Assembly: GCF_001704415.2 (NCBI RefSeq)
Contig: NC_030817.1
Coordinates: 33,305,550 to 33,369,549, forward strand
DNA from: Capra hircus
Lineage: Eukaryota > Chordata > Mammalia > Artiodactyla > Bovidae
Direction: 5' to 3'
Length of the DNA: 64,000 nucleotides
In this document: positions 24,179 through 36,310 of the stretch, piece by piece
Position numbering within the stretch: the stretch's first letter is position 1
How the letters are laid out: each line of letters starts with the position of its first letter
Made by a program: the position numbers and the translations under genes
Notes under the pieces: model-generated
The model's input: only the letters and a program-made list of their open reading frames with translations
What the model was told of the DNA's origin: nothing
Database searches by the model: none

Positions 24179-24665
24179 AAAAGAAATTAGTTCAGTGGGC
24201 AGATGTTTTAGAAAGAGGCACCATGTTTTAAGAATAATGAAATGCCACGCTGCGCCTGCCTCCACATGCTATGTGAGGTTGCATGATGTCTGTAGCCTAT
24301 TCAGTCTGTAGCAACTGTCTTGACACTGTTGCATTTGTCCATTGGGAAAGCATCTTCTGTATCTTCGAATAGCTAGTAATTCCAGCAACCATTCATTTCT
24401 TGATTTCTCCAGGTTTCTCTAAGAATATTCAGCAAAAGCAGAATCTCGCAGAATGGGTAGGAAAGGCCTGTGCTCGGGGAGATGGGAACTCCTCCATGCA
24501 ACCCTTTCCACTCATGGCCTGAAGGTTCAGCCCTGGGTTCAGTAGGTTCCACACATGAATAATGGGTCTGGAGGGTTTGTACTCTTGCCTCAAAATGGCT
24601 GTCAAGAGCTAGCCCACACAAGATGTGTTAACATCAATACCTATTAACCTCTCTTTCTTCCTTAG

Positions 24666-24885
24666 GGAATGCAGTCGAATTTTTGGTGAAGATGGTCTGA
24701 CGTTGAAGCTCTTTCTTAAAAGAACTGCTCCCTTTTCTATTCTGTGGACTTTGACTAATTACCTGTATTTACTGGCTTTAAAGAAGCTGACAGCCACGGA
24801 TGTCTCTGCTCTGTTCTGTTGTAACAAAGCCTTTGTCTTCTTGCTGTCGTGGATCGTGCTGAAAGACAGGTTCATGGGAGTGAGG
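24666..24885 (+). CDS. SLC35F4: SLC35F4 coding exon, TM3-TM4
   Basis: 220-nt exon with acceptor ctctttcttccttag|g and donor gtgagg|gtaata. It enters in phase 2 and ends on a codon boundary. It encodes the amphipathic ECSRIFGEDGLTLKLFLKR segment, then helix 3 (APFSILWTLTNYLYLLALKK, visible residues about 183-203), TATDVSALFCCNKAF and helix 4 ending in FLLSWIVLKDRFMGVR (about 207-227). The CCNKAFVFLLSW block is a strong SLC35F family signature. A loop motif with basic residues (KDRFMG) sits at the helix 4 exit, as in EamA-type transporters. Confidence 0.96.
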
Positions 24886-25984
24886 GTAATAGCACGCTTG
24901 ATTCGATGCGTGAGGCTGCATTTAATCATAAATCCTTGACGTTGGGAGAGCTGCTTTGTTTTGTGGAGTTTTCGCAAAACTTATTTGGTTCTGAGTACAG
25001 ATTGAAATTTGAAGATGCGCTAGAACACCCAGGCAGTTACAATGTCATGAGAGGATAAAAGATTGTTTCTGTTGGGCAGTCAGCTGATGTCAACAGGAGG
25101 CACTCAGGGAAAATAAGTTCTTTTTTTAGAATTGATGGTATGATTGACTCCTATTGTACTTGGGGAAGAAGGGTCTGAGAAAATTAGCCACAGTAAAGAT
25201 TATGATTTGGTGTGTGTGGTTTTTTTTCCCAGTCAACATGTTTGGACAACTCATGTTTTTTGCAACCCCCCCCACCATGAATTTAATTAATATTGGTGTA
25301 AGTAGTAAGATTACCAAACAGTAATTAAAGTCACCAGTAATGGCACAATGCTGTTAAAAGTGGCTATATATCTAGTATGATTAATCTAGAAATGGAACTA
25401 AAAACAACAACTTGTACTTTGGGATACATATCCTTAAATGGATAGCATTAAACTTCCACCAACTGCTTCAGTTCTGAGTTTATCCCTTTCAGAGATATTC
25501 TGGATTTAAAAATAAAAAGTTTTTTGTATGTTTGACCTTTGTTACATTGATTGAGAGCTATGCAGACGTAAGAAGCCAGATCTCATTCATATAATCTGGC
25601 ATGTCACTATGATGAAAATATTGAGTAAATAATTCTTTAAAAGGAGATCCAAACAAAGAGCGTTTTTCCAGAAAATAAACATCACACAGTTGCTGTTCTT
25701 CAAAAGAGATGTCCAAGACTGGGTTGAAACATTTTTTTTGCTATTGCAAACTATTGCCCTGTTGCAATGATTCCAGGGTCATTGCCTCGCTAAAGGCTGA
25801 AATTCACATCTATATGAGAGAGTTTTTGATGGCCGTCATCCTGAAAACATTTTCTTAATAGCCAGTTAGCTAATTCTGGTTATATCTTTGGAGATACTGC
25901 TCAGAAATTCAGAACTGAAACTTGACACAGACAAGAAGTGGAAAGCTACAGCAGAAAACAAGATGAACAATTCTCAATCAGCCC

Positions 25985-26330
25985 ATGATGCCACGCGGCT
26001 ATACCAGATACAGCCTCACACCCATTCTCCACTCGCTAATCTCAGACATCACACCCAAGAGGCTTAGCATAGTGGCATTACTCATGAAGCACTGGCTGTC
26101 TAGTGTCAGGAACCCCAGTGAGTCCTTGAGAACAAGAACCTTCTTCACACTGCCCACTGATCCATTCAGTGGGGGTTGACATAATTTGTGGGGCCCAGTG
26201 AAAAGTGAAAATGCCGAGCCCCTTGCTGAAAAAAATTGTGAATAATTACAAGATGGCAACATTATGGGGCCCAGTGCATCTGTACAGGTCATATACCCAT
26301 GAAACTGGCTCTGTCTCTGTCTCTAACACC
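25985..26330. other. Unclassified diverged repeat-like segment
   Basis: The stretch around tttgtggggcccagtgaaaa and atggggcccagtgcatctgt has the look of an old interspersed element (paired ggggcccagtg motifs about 80 bp apart), but I cannot name the family. No coding signal. Confidence 0.3.
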
Positions 26331-26555
26331 TAGAACAATACAAGGGACAAAGTAGGGACTGTACGTATTTAGGGATATAGTGAATGAACTCAGACTTACA
26401 AGATCTTTCTCATTTCTATCTATCATATGAGAATCACCCCTGAGAATTTGGAAATCTTTTCAGACAAGAGGGAAAGAAAGGAGATTTAGGGGCTTTCTGG
26501 TTTTTCAGTGTAATGTGACTACCAAAAGGAAATAATACACCCATTGTTAAATTTG

Positions 26556-26740
26556 CTGTTGTTCAGTCACTGAGTCATGTCCTCATTTTTGCAACCCCAT
26601 GAATGGCAGCACGCCAGGCCTTCTTGTCCCTCACCATCTCCTAGAGTTCACTCAAGTTCATGCCTATTGTATCAGTGATGCCATCCAACCATCTCATCCC
26701 ACTCCAGTATTCTTGCTGTGAGGACCCCATGAACAGTATT
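26556..26740 (-). mobile_element. BovB 3'-end fragment, reverse
   Basis: gttcagtcactgagtcatgt ... gaatggcagcacgccaggcc ... gagttcactcaagttcatgc ... gatgccatccaaccatctca is the reverse complement of the BovB 3' terminus. It fades into a SINE-like ccactccagtattcttgctg at its right end. Confidence 0.85.
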
Positions 26741-26934
26741 AAAAGGCAATATGATGCTATTAGATTTACCAATAAGGAAATCAGTTGTATTAGAATGAAT
26801 GAATGAATCTTATGCAAGAGGTCATAGAAAATAGACAATGTTTATTTGAGGTCTTTTAGAAGAAAAAACTCAGCTGTGTAACTTATATTTAAATGGCAGA
26901 TTTAGGAAATCTACCTAGAAGTTACAAAGCATGC

Positions 26935-27014
26935 TATTGGGCTAGCAAAAAAGTTCATTAGAGTTTTTCCATAACATGTTACAGGAAAACATGAACTTTT
27001 TGGCCAACTTAATA
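26935..27014. mobile_element. Palindromic ruminant mariner-type MITE
   Basis: A 76-bp near-perfect inverted repeat at 26937-27012. The left arm begins ttgggctagcaaaaaagttc and the right arm ends gaactttttggccaactta. It is flanked by TA dinucleotides (26935-26936 and 27013-27014), the target duplication used by Tc1/mariner elements. It has no transposase. Confidence 0.82.
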
Positions 27015-27025
27015 TTTTAAAATTG

Positions 27026-27738
27026 GTATCTGTGGTGGGTGAAATGGTGGGCCCCCATAAGGTGTCCACATCCTAATCTCCAGAACCTACTAATGTGACC
27101 TTACTTGAAAAAATAGTCTTTGCAAACATAATTAACTTAAGGATTTTTACAAACAGGAGATCATCCTAGTTGATCTGGGTGTCTGCTAAATCCAGTAACA
27201 AAGTGAAAGTGAAGTCACTCCGTCGTGTCCGACTCTTTGCGACCCTGTCGACTGTAGCCCACCAGGCTCCTCTGTCCATGGGATTCTCCGGGCAAGAATA
27301 CTGGACTGGTTGCCATTTCCTTCTCCAGGGGATCTTCCTGACCCCCGGATTGAACCCAGGTCTCCTGCATTGCAGGCAGACACTTTACCCTCTGAGCCAC
27401 CAGGGAAGCCCGTCCAGTAACAAGGTGTCTGCTAAATCCAGTAACAAGTATCCTTAGAAGAGACACACACAGCAAAGACACACAGAAGAGGAGGAGCGAT
27501 GTACCCACAGAGACAGAGACTGGAGTGATGTGGTCACAAGCCTAGGAAAGCTGGGGCAGCACCCAGAAACTGGAAGAGGCAGGAATGTATTCTCTCCCAG
27601 AACTGCTGTGGGGAGCATGGTCCTGCCTGATTTTGAACTTCGGGCCTCCACAACTATGACAGAATAGATATTTGCTGTTTTCAGTCACCAAGTTTGTGGC
27701 CATTTGTTATAGCAGCCTCAAAAAACTAATACAGTATC
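27026..27738 (+). mobile_element. Solo MLT1-type LTR (ERVL-MaLR)
   Basis: An LTR with TG start at 27031 and CA end at 27733, bracketed by the exact 5-bp duplication gtatc (27026-27030 and 27734-27738). Internal landmarks are aaggtgtccacatcctaatc, ctactaatgtgaccttactt, gtatccttagaagagacaca and aactatgacagaatagatat. An old solo LTR of a mammalian retrotransposon; no internal genes are present. It carries a SINE (27191-27423) and a direct repeat of ggtgtctgctaaatcca plus gtaacaa (27178-27201 and 27424-27447). Confidence 0.85.
27191..27423 (+). mobile_element. Bov-tA SINE inside the MLT1 LTR
   Basis: SINE body 27202-27412 between exact copies of tccagtaacaa (27191-27201 and 27413-27423). The host LTR carries an extra nearby copy of the target (27436-27446), so the target segment was probably duplicated in tandem before or during insertion. 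Confidence 0.9.
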
Positions 27739-28361
27739 TGTTGTAATGAGAAGACCTGATATAAAAATTAAGTAGCCAATAAGTAGTTGCTAATAAGTAC
27801 ATTACATAAATTAAGACATCATAGGTGATAAAATGGTGAGTATTAATGTCAGTCATGCTGGAGAAGTCAGGAATTTTTCTTTTAAAATGATAGGAGGCAC
27901 TTCACTTCTGACTGTGAAAGTGTTAGGAAGTTTTTAATGCCATATTCTAGAAGAATGTCAAGATGTGATTTTAATAATGCCCATAATCAGGCCATGGAAT
28001 ATAAGAAGCACCAAAACATACTCAGCATTTTGCCTTTGACCATATCAGCAATTCTTCTCCTAATAAGACATATTGAGAACATGTATAATTAGGTCATTTG
28101 AGAAATCAGAGGAGGGCAAATAGAATACAGACAATATAAATGCAGCTCTTATTGCCTATATCCATAAATAAGACACTGCCTATACATGCCACCCCACTTG
28201 GACTACTCTTTTTAAAAACAGTTAAAGGATTGCTTTCAGTCATCAAAACACATTTCTGACTCATTCTAAGTCTGCAGTAGTTCAGAAAAAGATAGTTTGG
28301 GGGTTATAATTCTCATTTGCATGACCCAATAATCATCACCCTTAAGGTGAAACATGTGGCC

Positions 28362-28568
28362 TTAGTGTTAGTCACTTAGTTGTGTCCGACTTTTTGTGAC
28401 CCCATGGACTGTAGCCCGCCAGGCTCCTCTGTCCATGGAATTCTCCAGGCAAGAATAATGGAGTGGGTTGCCATTTCCTTCTCCAGGGTATCTTCCTGAC
28501 CCAGGGATCAAATCTGGGTCTCCTGCATTGCAGGCAGCTTCTTTACCATCTGAGCCACCAGGGAAGCC
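28362..28568 (+). mobile_element. Bov-tA SINE
   Basis: Full-length unit from gttagtcacttagttgtgtc to ctgagccaccagggaagcc. A short gcctta repeat at the edges may be part of the target duplication. Confidence 0.9.
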
Positions 28569-29741
28569 TTAACTTGTTAACATTTAGTTTCCTTGGAATA
28601 TTGATTGAATTACAGATGAAAAGGTAATCACTCATACATTTAGTTTTCTATTATGAAATCCTTTCAACCAATTGACTAATAAGCTTTGGTGTGTTAAAAA
28701 AAAAAAACACCTTTCATAAGTATCTGCTTACAGATGATGTATGATTATCCTGTGGAAATTAGCAAACTTCTTTAAAAGACCTTTTCTAATTGCAAAAGTG
28801 TTACTGAGAATCCAGCTCTTGCAGGATTGAAGATGGATGTTTTAACCATCTCCAAGATTCTGTTTTATTTAGCTAGCATTCTTAAATTCATCAGAACCAG
28901 AAAAATCACCTTAATAAAAAAAGTTTTCCTAACAAATGAACAACAAAAAAATTGAGGCACTGCTTCAGGTTTTCTTCTGTGATGAGTGTCCATTTCACTC
29001 TAATGAAAAGTAAAAGTCAGATAAGAAAATTAACACACTTTCTTTCAGATATTGTTGCTCCCTTATTTTTCTATTATTAATTGAAAATTTTCTTTCCTTT
29101 TAAAATTTGCTTGAAAGTATGAAGGAAATTGGTGGCAATGAATGGTTCAGTGGACCTCCACTTTTATAGCAGATTTAGGAAATGAATTTGTGTCCCTTTA
29201 GCTTGGCACGTGCCTATTTTCTAGCTACAACTGGGTCCCTCTGTGTTTAGCCCCCCACACTTTGGCTCTTTTGGAGACTTGCCGCCATCTGCCAAGAACC
29301 AACCAGGGTATGTCAGTTGAATGGAATCATTCATGGCTTAAACTGCTCTTCTCTGAATTCTAAGTGGGCTCCAGGGCACTCTAAATCAGGGCTCTGAGCT
29401 TCTACTGATTTATGCCAGTATTACATATTTAGATGAGATTCAAGGCAATCTTTTGTTTCCATCTTGCCTTTGATTGACATTTATACAGTAACTCTTTATT
29501 CATGTGCAGTGCAGGCTCCTCTGTCTAGAATCTTCATGCTTCCTGGAGGAGACAGCAGAGGATGGGTAGTGGGACTCTTCCCCTTTCATCCCCCTCTTGG
29601 CAGGAGAATAATTCACGAATACAGGGAAGTGAAAGTTGAATTGGAAAGGTTCTCTGAGTTTATGCCCATAAGGAATCCATAAACACTGTCAACAAGTTAC
29701 AGTCAATAGGTCCCATCTACCTTCCACATCATCACTGTGGA

Positions 29742-30268
29742 CAGTGACTGCAGCCATGAAATTAAAAGACGCTTGCTCCTTGGAAGAAAAGCTATGACAA
29801 ACCTAGACAATGTATTGAAAAGCAGAGATGTTACTTTGCCAACAAAGGTCCATCTAGTCAAAGCTATGGTTTTTCCAGTAGTCATGTATGGATGTGAGAG
29901 TTGGACCATAAAGAAGGCTGAGCACCAAAGTACTGATGCTTTTGAACTGTAGTGTTGGAGAAGATCCTTGAGAGTTCCTTGGACCATGAGGAGATCAAAC
30001 CAGTCAATTCTAAAGGTAACCAACTGAATATTCATTATAAGTACTGATGTTGAAGCTGAAGCTCTAATACTTTGGCCACTTGATGTGAAAAGCCAGCACA
30101 TTGGGAAAAACCTTGATGCTGGGAAAGAAAGAAGGAGAAGGGGATGACAAGATAAGATGGTTGGATGGTATCACCAACTCAATGGACATGAATTTGAGCA
30201 AGCTCTGGGAGATGGTGAAGGACAAGTGGTCGCAAAGAGTTGGACACAACTGAGTTACTGAGCAACAC
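29742..30268 (+). mobile_element. BovB LINE 3' fragment, sense
   Basis: About 530 bp of the BovB 3' end. The translated remnant reads VFPVVMYGCESWTIKKAEH, the C-terminal reverse transcriptase motif of RTE elements, but the frame breaks at 29952. It ends with gttggacacaactgagttac tgagcaac, the BovB 3' terminus. 5'-truncated and inactive. Confidence 0.9.
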
Positions 30269-30344
30269 CACCTTCCACACACTCTTGAGTCTTTCCTTCT
30301 GGGATCTCTTTCCTTCTTTTTTTCCATCCTGGTCTCCCTTTGAG

Positions 30345-30371
30345 AGACATGTGTATGTGTGTGTGTGTGGC
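30345..30371. repeat. (TG)n microsatellite
   Basis: A short gtgtatgtgtgtgtgtgtgg run, potentially polymorphic. Confidence 0.7.
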
Positions 30372-30575
30372 ATGGGGATGGAAGCTGGGAATCTAGTTTG
30401 AGATGTAAACCCCAGGGACCTCCTCACCCCTCTACCCCTGAACACACACATAATATCTGAACTGCTGCAGAATGCCCACCTCTTTTATTTCTCACACATT
30501 GACTCTTGTTCAATTTCACTGGCTTTGAGTAAACAGATGGCTCTTCTTTATGGAAGCTTAAACATAACATGTCTG

Positions 30576-30700
30576 GAGGAGGGCATGGCAACCCACTCCA
30601 GTATTCCTGCCTAGAGAATCCTCATGGACAAAGGAACCTAGCAGGCAACAGTTAATAGGGTGGCAAAGTGTTGGACACGACTGAAGCGACTTAGCACGCG
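30576..30700 (-). mobile_element. Truncated reverse Bov SINE
   Basis: ggcaacccactccagtattc to ggacacgactgaagcgactt, reverse orientation. Flanking aaacataa copies (about 30560 and 30710) may be the target duplication. Confidence 0.8.
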
Positions 30701-31980
30701 CTCATGCAAACATAAAATGTGGGCAAATTTAAGGATTCCGTGTAGCCATGTTTCCCTGAAATGGACTCGACCCAGATACACTCACAGGAAACAAGGATAA
30801 TCATCAGTGCTGGTCTCATTGGCCAAGGTGTGTATCCACCTTCAACTGCTGACCTTGAGTCCTGACTTCAGAATAGTCTGGCCAGCAGTATAACTTTGAG
30901 GCCCTCGATTTCAGAGCCTGATGTAGGCTTAGGACTCAAGGCTCCAGTGTGAGTGAATCCATGCTACACCCAGCTCCAGAATCAGGGTTAACCACATCAC
31001 AAATTAAGCAAATACATTTGGGTTACAATTAGAAAGAGAAGCAGTTAAAGGATCATGTCAATACCCTGAATTGAGAAGAACTGATATTGTTATGCAAATA
31101 ATAGTTCTGGAAGTCATTTGTCAGTGGGAAACACAGTGACTGTAATGAAGTTGGAGATCCAGAGAAGAGCTGGACTCTTGTGGTTTTTGAGGACCTGAGC
31201 CAAAAGAGGGGGGAAATAAAGATAAAGGAAAACAGAAACAGGCAAAAGCCAGATATTTCTCTAGCTGTTATCTGTACAAACTAATTCTTCAAGAGGGTAA
31301 AGAAACCTAGCTTTCAGGCAGGGACACAGGTAGTATGTAGATCTGTGCAATCCCCAAATGTTTACTGTTAACACCCTCTTTGGGCTTTAAGAACAGGCTC
31401 AAACCAGGTCCCTCTGTGCCTGGCCCTGAGAGCTGATACAGATTAAGATCTCAGAGGGGACTGAGCCTGTAGAGGAAGGTAGCTGTGTCAGGTGGTGATG
31501 TCACTCAAGCAGCATGCAAGGGTAATGGGCTAAATAAATTATCTCCCTCCGGGTTCTCACCCCAGGTGGGCACACCATGATGGGAGGGGACGCAGGGGTT
31601 CAGAAGGTTAAAAATGAGGCACTGGAAGCTTTATGGTCACTCTGGTTACTAACATTTTCACTGAAGTCAGATTAAAGTAATGGTAGTGGTGGGTGTTCAT
31701 CTCGTTTAGACACCTCTGGTTGGTTATGGAGCTAGAACTGGAATAGGTCGTGAGGAAAGCCATGTTTTTCTGAAGCCAAGCAGGTGGCACCATGAGATGG
31801 TGCATTTTCAGCTGAAGAGTCCCTCCTGTGGACACTAACATGCTCAGAAGCATTTTTGTGTGTCATCATGTGGGTGTCACATATGAGCACTTCTGACATA
31901 GTATTTAAACTGCTGGCTTTCTGCCGGCACATTTTCAATGTTCTGAGCTCAAAAAGAATCACTTTATGTTTTTTTGTTGA

Positions 31981-33531
31981 GAAGACAATTCAGTTCAGTT
32001 CAGTCGCTCAGTCATGTCTGACTCTTTGTGACCCCATGAACCGCAGCACGCCAGGCCTCCCTGTCCATCACTAACTCCCGGAGTTCACTCAGACTCATGT
32101 CCATTGAGTCGGTGATGCCATCCAGCCATCTGGATGTCCCCTTCTCCTCCTGCCCCCAATCCCTCCCAGCATCAGAGTCTTTTCCAATGAGTCAACTCTT
32201 CGCACGAGGTGGCCAAAGTACTGGAGTTTCAGCTTTAGCATCATTCCTTTCAAAGAACACCCAGGACTGATCTCCTTTAGAATGGACTGGTTGGACCCCT
32301 TGCAGTCCAAGGGAGTCTCAAGAGTCTTCTCCAACACCACAGTTCAAAAGCATCAATTCTTCAGTGCTCAGCCTTCTTCAAAGTCCAACTCACATCCATA
32401 CATGGCCACAGGAAAAACCATAGCCTTGACTAGACGGACCTTTGTAGGCAAAGTAACGTCTCTGCTTTTGAATATGCTATCTAGGTTGGTCATAACTTTC
32501 CTTCCAAGGAGTAAGTGTCTTTTAATTTCATGGCTGCAATCACCATCTGCAGTGATTTTGGAGCCCCCAAAATAAAGTCTGACACTGTTTCTACTGTTTC
32601 CCCATCTATTTCCCATGTGATGGGACCAGATGCCATGATCTTCGTTTTCTGAATGTTGAATTTTAAGCCAACTTTTTCACTGTCCTCCTTCACTTTCATC
32701 AAGAAGCTTTTTAGCTCCTCTTCACTTTCTGCCATAAGGGTGGTGTCTTCTGCACATCTGAGGTTATTGATATTTCTCCCAGCAATCTTGATTCCAGTTT
32801 GTGCTTCTTCCAGCCCAGCATTTCTCATGATGTACTCTGCATAAGTTAAATAAGCAGGGTGACAATATACAGCCTTGACGTACTCTTTTTCCTATTTGGA
32901 ACCAGTCTGTTGTTCCATGTCCAGTTCTAACTGTTGCTTCCTGACCTGCATATAGGTTTCTCAAGAGGCAGGTCAGGTGGTCTGGTATTCCCATCTCTTT
33001 CAGAATTTTCCACAGTTTATTGTGATCCACACAGTCAAAGGCTTTGGCATAGTCAATAAAGCAGAAATAGATGTTTTTCTGGAACTCTTTTGCTTTTTCC
33101 ATGATCCAGCAGATGTTGGTAATTTGATCTCTGTTTCCTCTCCCTTTTCTAAAACCAGCTTGAACATCTGAAAGTTCATGGTTCATGTATTGCTAAAGCC
33201 TGGCTTGGAGAATTTTGAGCATTACTTTACTAGCATGTGAGATGAGTGCAATTGTGCAGTAGTTTGAGCATTCTTTGGCATTGCCTTTCTTTGGGATTGG
33301 AATGAAAACTGACCTTTTCCAGTCCTGTGGCCACTGCTGAGTTTTCCAAATTTGCTGGCATATTGAGTGCAGCACTTTCACAGCATTATCTTTCAGGATT
33401 TGAAATAGCTCAACTGGAATTCCATCACCTCCACTAGCTTTGTTCGTAGTGATGCTTTCTAAGGCCCACTTGACTTCACATTCCAGGATGTGTGACTCTA
33501 GGTGAGTGATCACACCATCGTGAAGACAATT
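31981..33531 (-). mobile_element. BovB LINE, 1.5 kb, with 10-bp target duplication
   Basis: The element spans 31991-33521 on the minus strand between exact copies of gaagacaatt (31981-31990 and 33522-33531). Full BovB is about 3.2 kb, so about half is missing at the 5' end. It contains most of the reverse transcriptase in pieces at 33193-33513, 32764-33186 and 32490-32828. These are broken by a stop near 33187 and by frame shifts. The catalytic Y-A-D-D box is changed to CAED (in RCAEDTTLMAES), so it could not polymerise. Confidence 0.93.
32764..33186 (-). pseudogene. BovB reverse transcriptase fragment
   Basis: A 140-codon frame with the RTE reverse transcriptase blocks DVQAGFRKGRGNRDQITN, FIDYAKAFDCVDHNKLW (the block A catalytic Asp, as in AFD) and VRQGCILSPCLFN. 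The upstream RT segment (NKASGGDGIPVELFQIL, IPIPKKGNAKEC) is in the separate frame at 33193-33513. A piece of the inactive BovB copy. Confidence 0.88.
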
Positions 33532-33539
33532 AATCCTGC

Positions 33540-36310
33540 CTTAATGATTGATTACTTCTGAAAATGCATGTGACTCAGACCTGTACTCAGGTTACCTGTT
33601 TTCCAGCAATCTCAAGAATATTTACTCTTGCAGTTAACCAATGGTGGGAGACAGAGCCACTCTGAGATCATCCAAGCCACCACTCCAAATAAGCCTGCCA
33701 CCCAAAATTTCCCTGAATTTTCTAGGTTAGCTGAGTTCCTTTCCCTTAGTTTCAACTATGTAGATAAGAAATATAATGAAAACATTTTTAAACATGGCCA
33801 TAGAGAACTTATTCTATCAGATAGTTGTGAAATGTAAATAGAAATGTGGAAAATAATGTAAATTATCTTTTATCCCCAGGTAACCTACTAACTTATAAAT
33901 AACTATTCATATCATAGAGAAGAATTTTTCTGACATCACAAATATCAAATTTTCATGCTTTTGGAACTTAACTAACAATGTTGTCTGGTCCCCTGAAGTG
34001 AAAAATGCTTCTCTCCATGAACACAATTCAGAGAGATGCTAGTGTAATTGATATGTCAGTTTAAATGGTCTGAGCTAATAATTTTACAAGTGCTTGAATA
34101 TTAAATATAATTGAGATCTGTAAGAGGTTCATCATGGTTATAATTCTGAATTGCTATAAAGTTATATAACTTTTGTCCATGTCCAATTTCTATCTTGAGA
34201 AAACTTATAACAGAAATATAGTGCATATGTAATTTTACTAATGGCTGACTCAGAAAAGGAAGAGTTCCCAGTTGGGGTCATATCCTGTGGCTAACTGTAT
34301 TCCTTGTTCAACATTTTCCAGACAGTGTTTTTGGTTTTTTTTCCCTATTTTTTGTAGGGACTGTTTGTTTTCAGAATTCCCTAAATCAAGAATTTTGTAT
34401 TATACATAATTACCTAAGCCTGGATATTGTATATTATAGAATAATTTTAATATTTTAAAGTATAAAGCAGTATATCACATTAAAGTTCTTTAGGATTAAC
34501 ATTATATTCTATTATCCCTGTCTTGAAGATATCACCTGTTTATTTGACTAAGAAAATACAACTGATGCTTGGTAAAAAGAAAACAAATATTAATTCAAAT
34601 ATTTTATCCTACAAGTTCAATATTTTGAGGGAAATCTATCTGTGAACACACGAACATTCATGTAACACAAAAACAAATCAGAAACTGTCCATATCTAACA
34701 TAACTTTTCATTTCTTTGACATCAGACTACGCAAACAAAGACTGCAAATCCCTAGCTGAACTATAAATCCCCAAATCAAAGAAAATAATAACCCTTGCAG
34801 AACTTCCAGGCCTAGGTAACCACTTTACCATGTTTATTTATGAGTCTATTACTTCCTGTTTGGAAAATGTCCTTGGCACCTCATAGTGTGAGTATTAAAT
34901 TCTGCTTCATACAGTCTGAAGCACAGTCTAACTGGAACACATGCCTTGAAGCTTTAGAGACTGTAATACTCACTCAGCATGAGCAACACCCCCCATCACG
35001 TAGCCTCCCGGATAACGGTTTATGAAGACAGTTTTTCACTGCTGACAAGTCGGCGTCTGTTCTCAAGTACTCCTGCTGTTTCTCATAAAAGACGCTTCAG
35101 TATGGAGCTGGCTCTGAAACCAACTGTGCCCTGGCTTTGGGTGGTCATTAACAAAAGAAATGCTTTAACAGCATCTAAATTATACATGTCATCGTTATCA
35201 TACTTCACACTGCCCTCCAGCAAGTTACATGATAAAGATATACATTTGATTGTAATGAATAATTCACTAATAATATTTCAAAGGGTCAAAAAATCACATA
35301 TGTGAGAAATCTATCTACAGAGGAAACAAGTTTACTTGGGAATACTCAGAACTGAAGCTTAACAAAATCAATCAGCAAGTATTTTTAAATTTCCCACAAA
35401 GTTGCATTGTGATCTTAAAGTCAGTGAGACTGTTTCACAATGAAATAACATAGTGCTTCCTATTCCAGAGTTGTTACTTTACTTTTTACTGTATCTTTAA
35501 AATGTTTTCCAGTAAAAGTAGGTCGAGATAATGAAAGAAACAGATGTCAATGAGCATTTCACAAAGGAAGCGGACTTCTCTTTGGACTATATCAAGGATT
35601 ATATTAATTTATAGTAAACCATTATGATTTCAATCAATTATTAATATTTCACTTTATACAGCTAATGCTTTAGAGTAGCTCAATGAAATTATCTTTCTGT
35701 GGCTTAGTTTACTTGTAAACGAAAGGAAGATGTAGCTTCCGTTTGACATTCCAAGTGACAGTGCAAGCTCAACTCGCTCCTTATAAATCATTCTGAAAGA
35801 TTGTTCTCATTTCTTTTTTCACTTTGGCCTAAAACTTGTCTCTTATTATGTCTCAATCAATATCACATCGCCATATCAAGTTCTGATTATGTGGAGATTA
35901 TGTGGAGAAATGTTCTTCAGAAACATGCATTGATCCAAGGAGCTGATTGATATATGCTGAATTATTTGAAGGAAAAGAACGCAGTATAGATGAAAATGCT
36001 AAGAAGTGACTTCCTATTAAATTTATTTCATCAATATGGGTATTAATCTTTAGGAAGCTGAGCTAAAAAATTAAACTAAAATTACTAGTCCTTAATTAGA
36101 ATATGTGAGCAGCTTTTATATTCTCTGCCTGGATGTCTCATGAGTGTATGCATTTCTTTCTAATACTGACCCTCCTACATTTAAACAGTGATGTACAAAA
36201 GGTAATTGGGTTTGGGAGGAAGCATGTAGCAACTGCCATGGGTTTTTCAAATGCTTGCTCTGGGATGTGGAGGCATCAATGTAAACATTTTTTTCTTTGC
36301 ATTCTATGTG
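33540..36310. other. Repeat-poor intronic block upstream of the TM5-TM6 exon
   Basis: About 2.8 kb with no recognisable SINE, LINE or LTR, unusual in this window. AT-rich, with several TAAT and TTAAT runs. No open frame in it has family resemblance. It could include conserved noncoding DNA or very old unrecognised repeats. Confidence 0.4.

Larger units (their letters stand above)
19723..24665 (+). other. SLC35F4: SLC35F4 intron
   Basis: 4.9-kb intron. It has a MIR at 19895-20105, a 40-bp L1 tail at about 22835-22875, a composite Bov-tA array at 23851-24178, and otherwise unique sequence. Open frames on both strands at 22229-22550 overlap each other and lack any family signature. 23400-23810 is low in repeats and holds octamer and TAAT motifs. 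Confidence 0.8.

Noticed and set aside
24886..25058. Open frame continuing past the exon end at 24885
   Set aside because: The exon has a usable donor (agg|gtaata), and the next exon restores the SLC35F4 frame and wording; the continuation is intron read-through.
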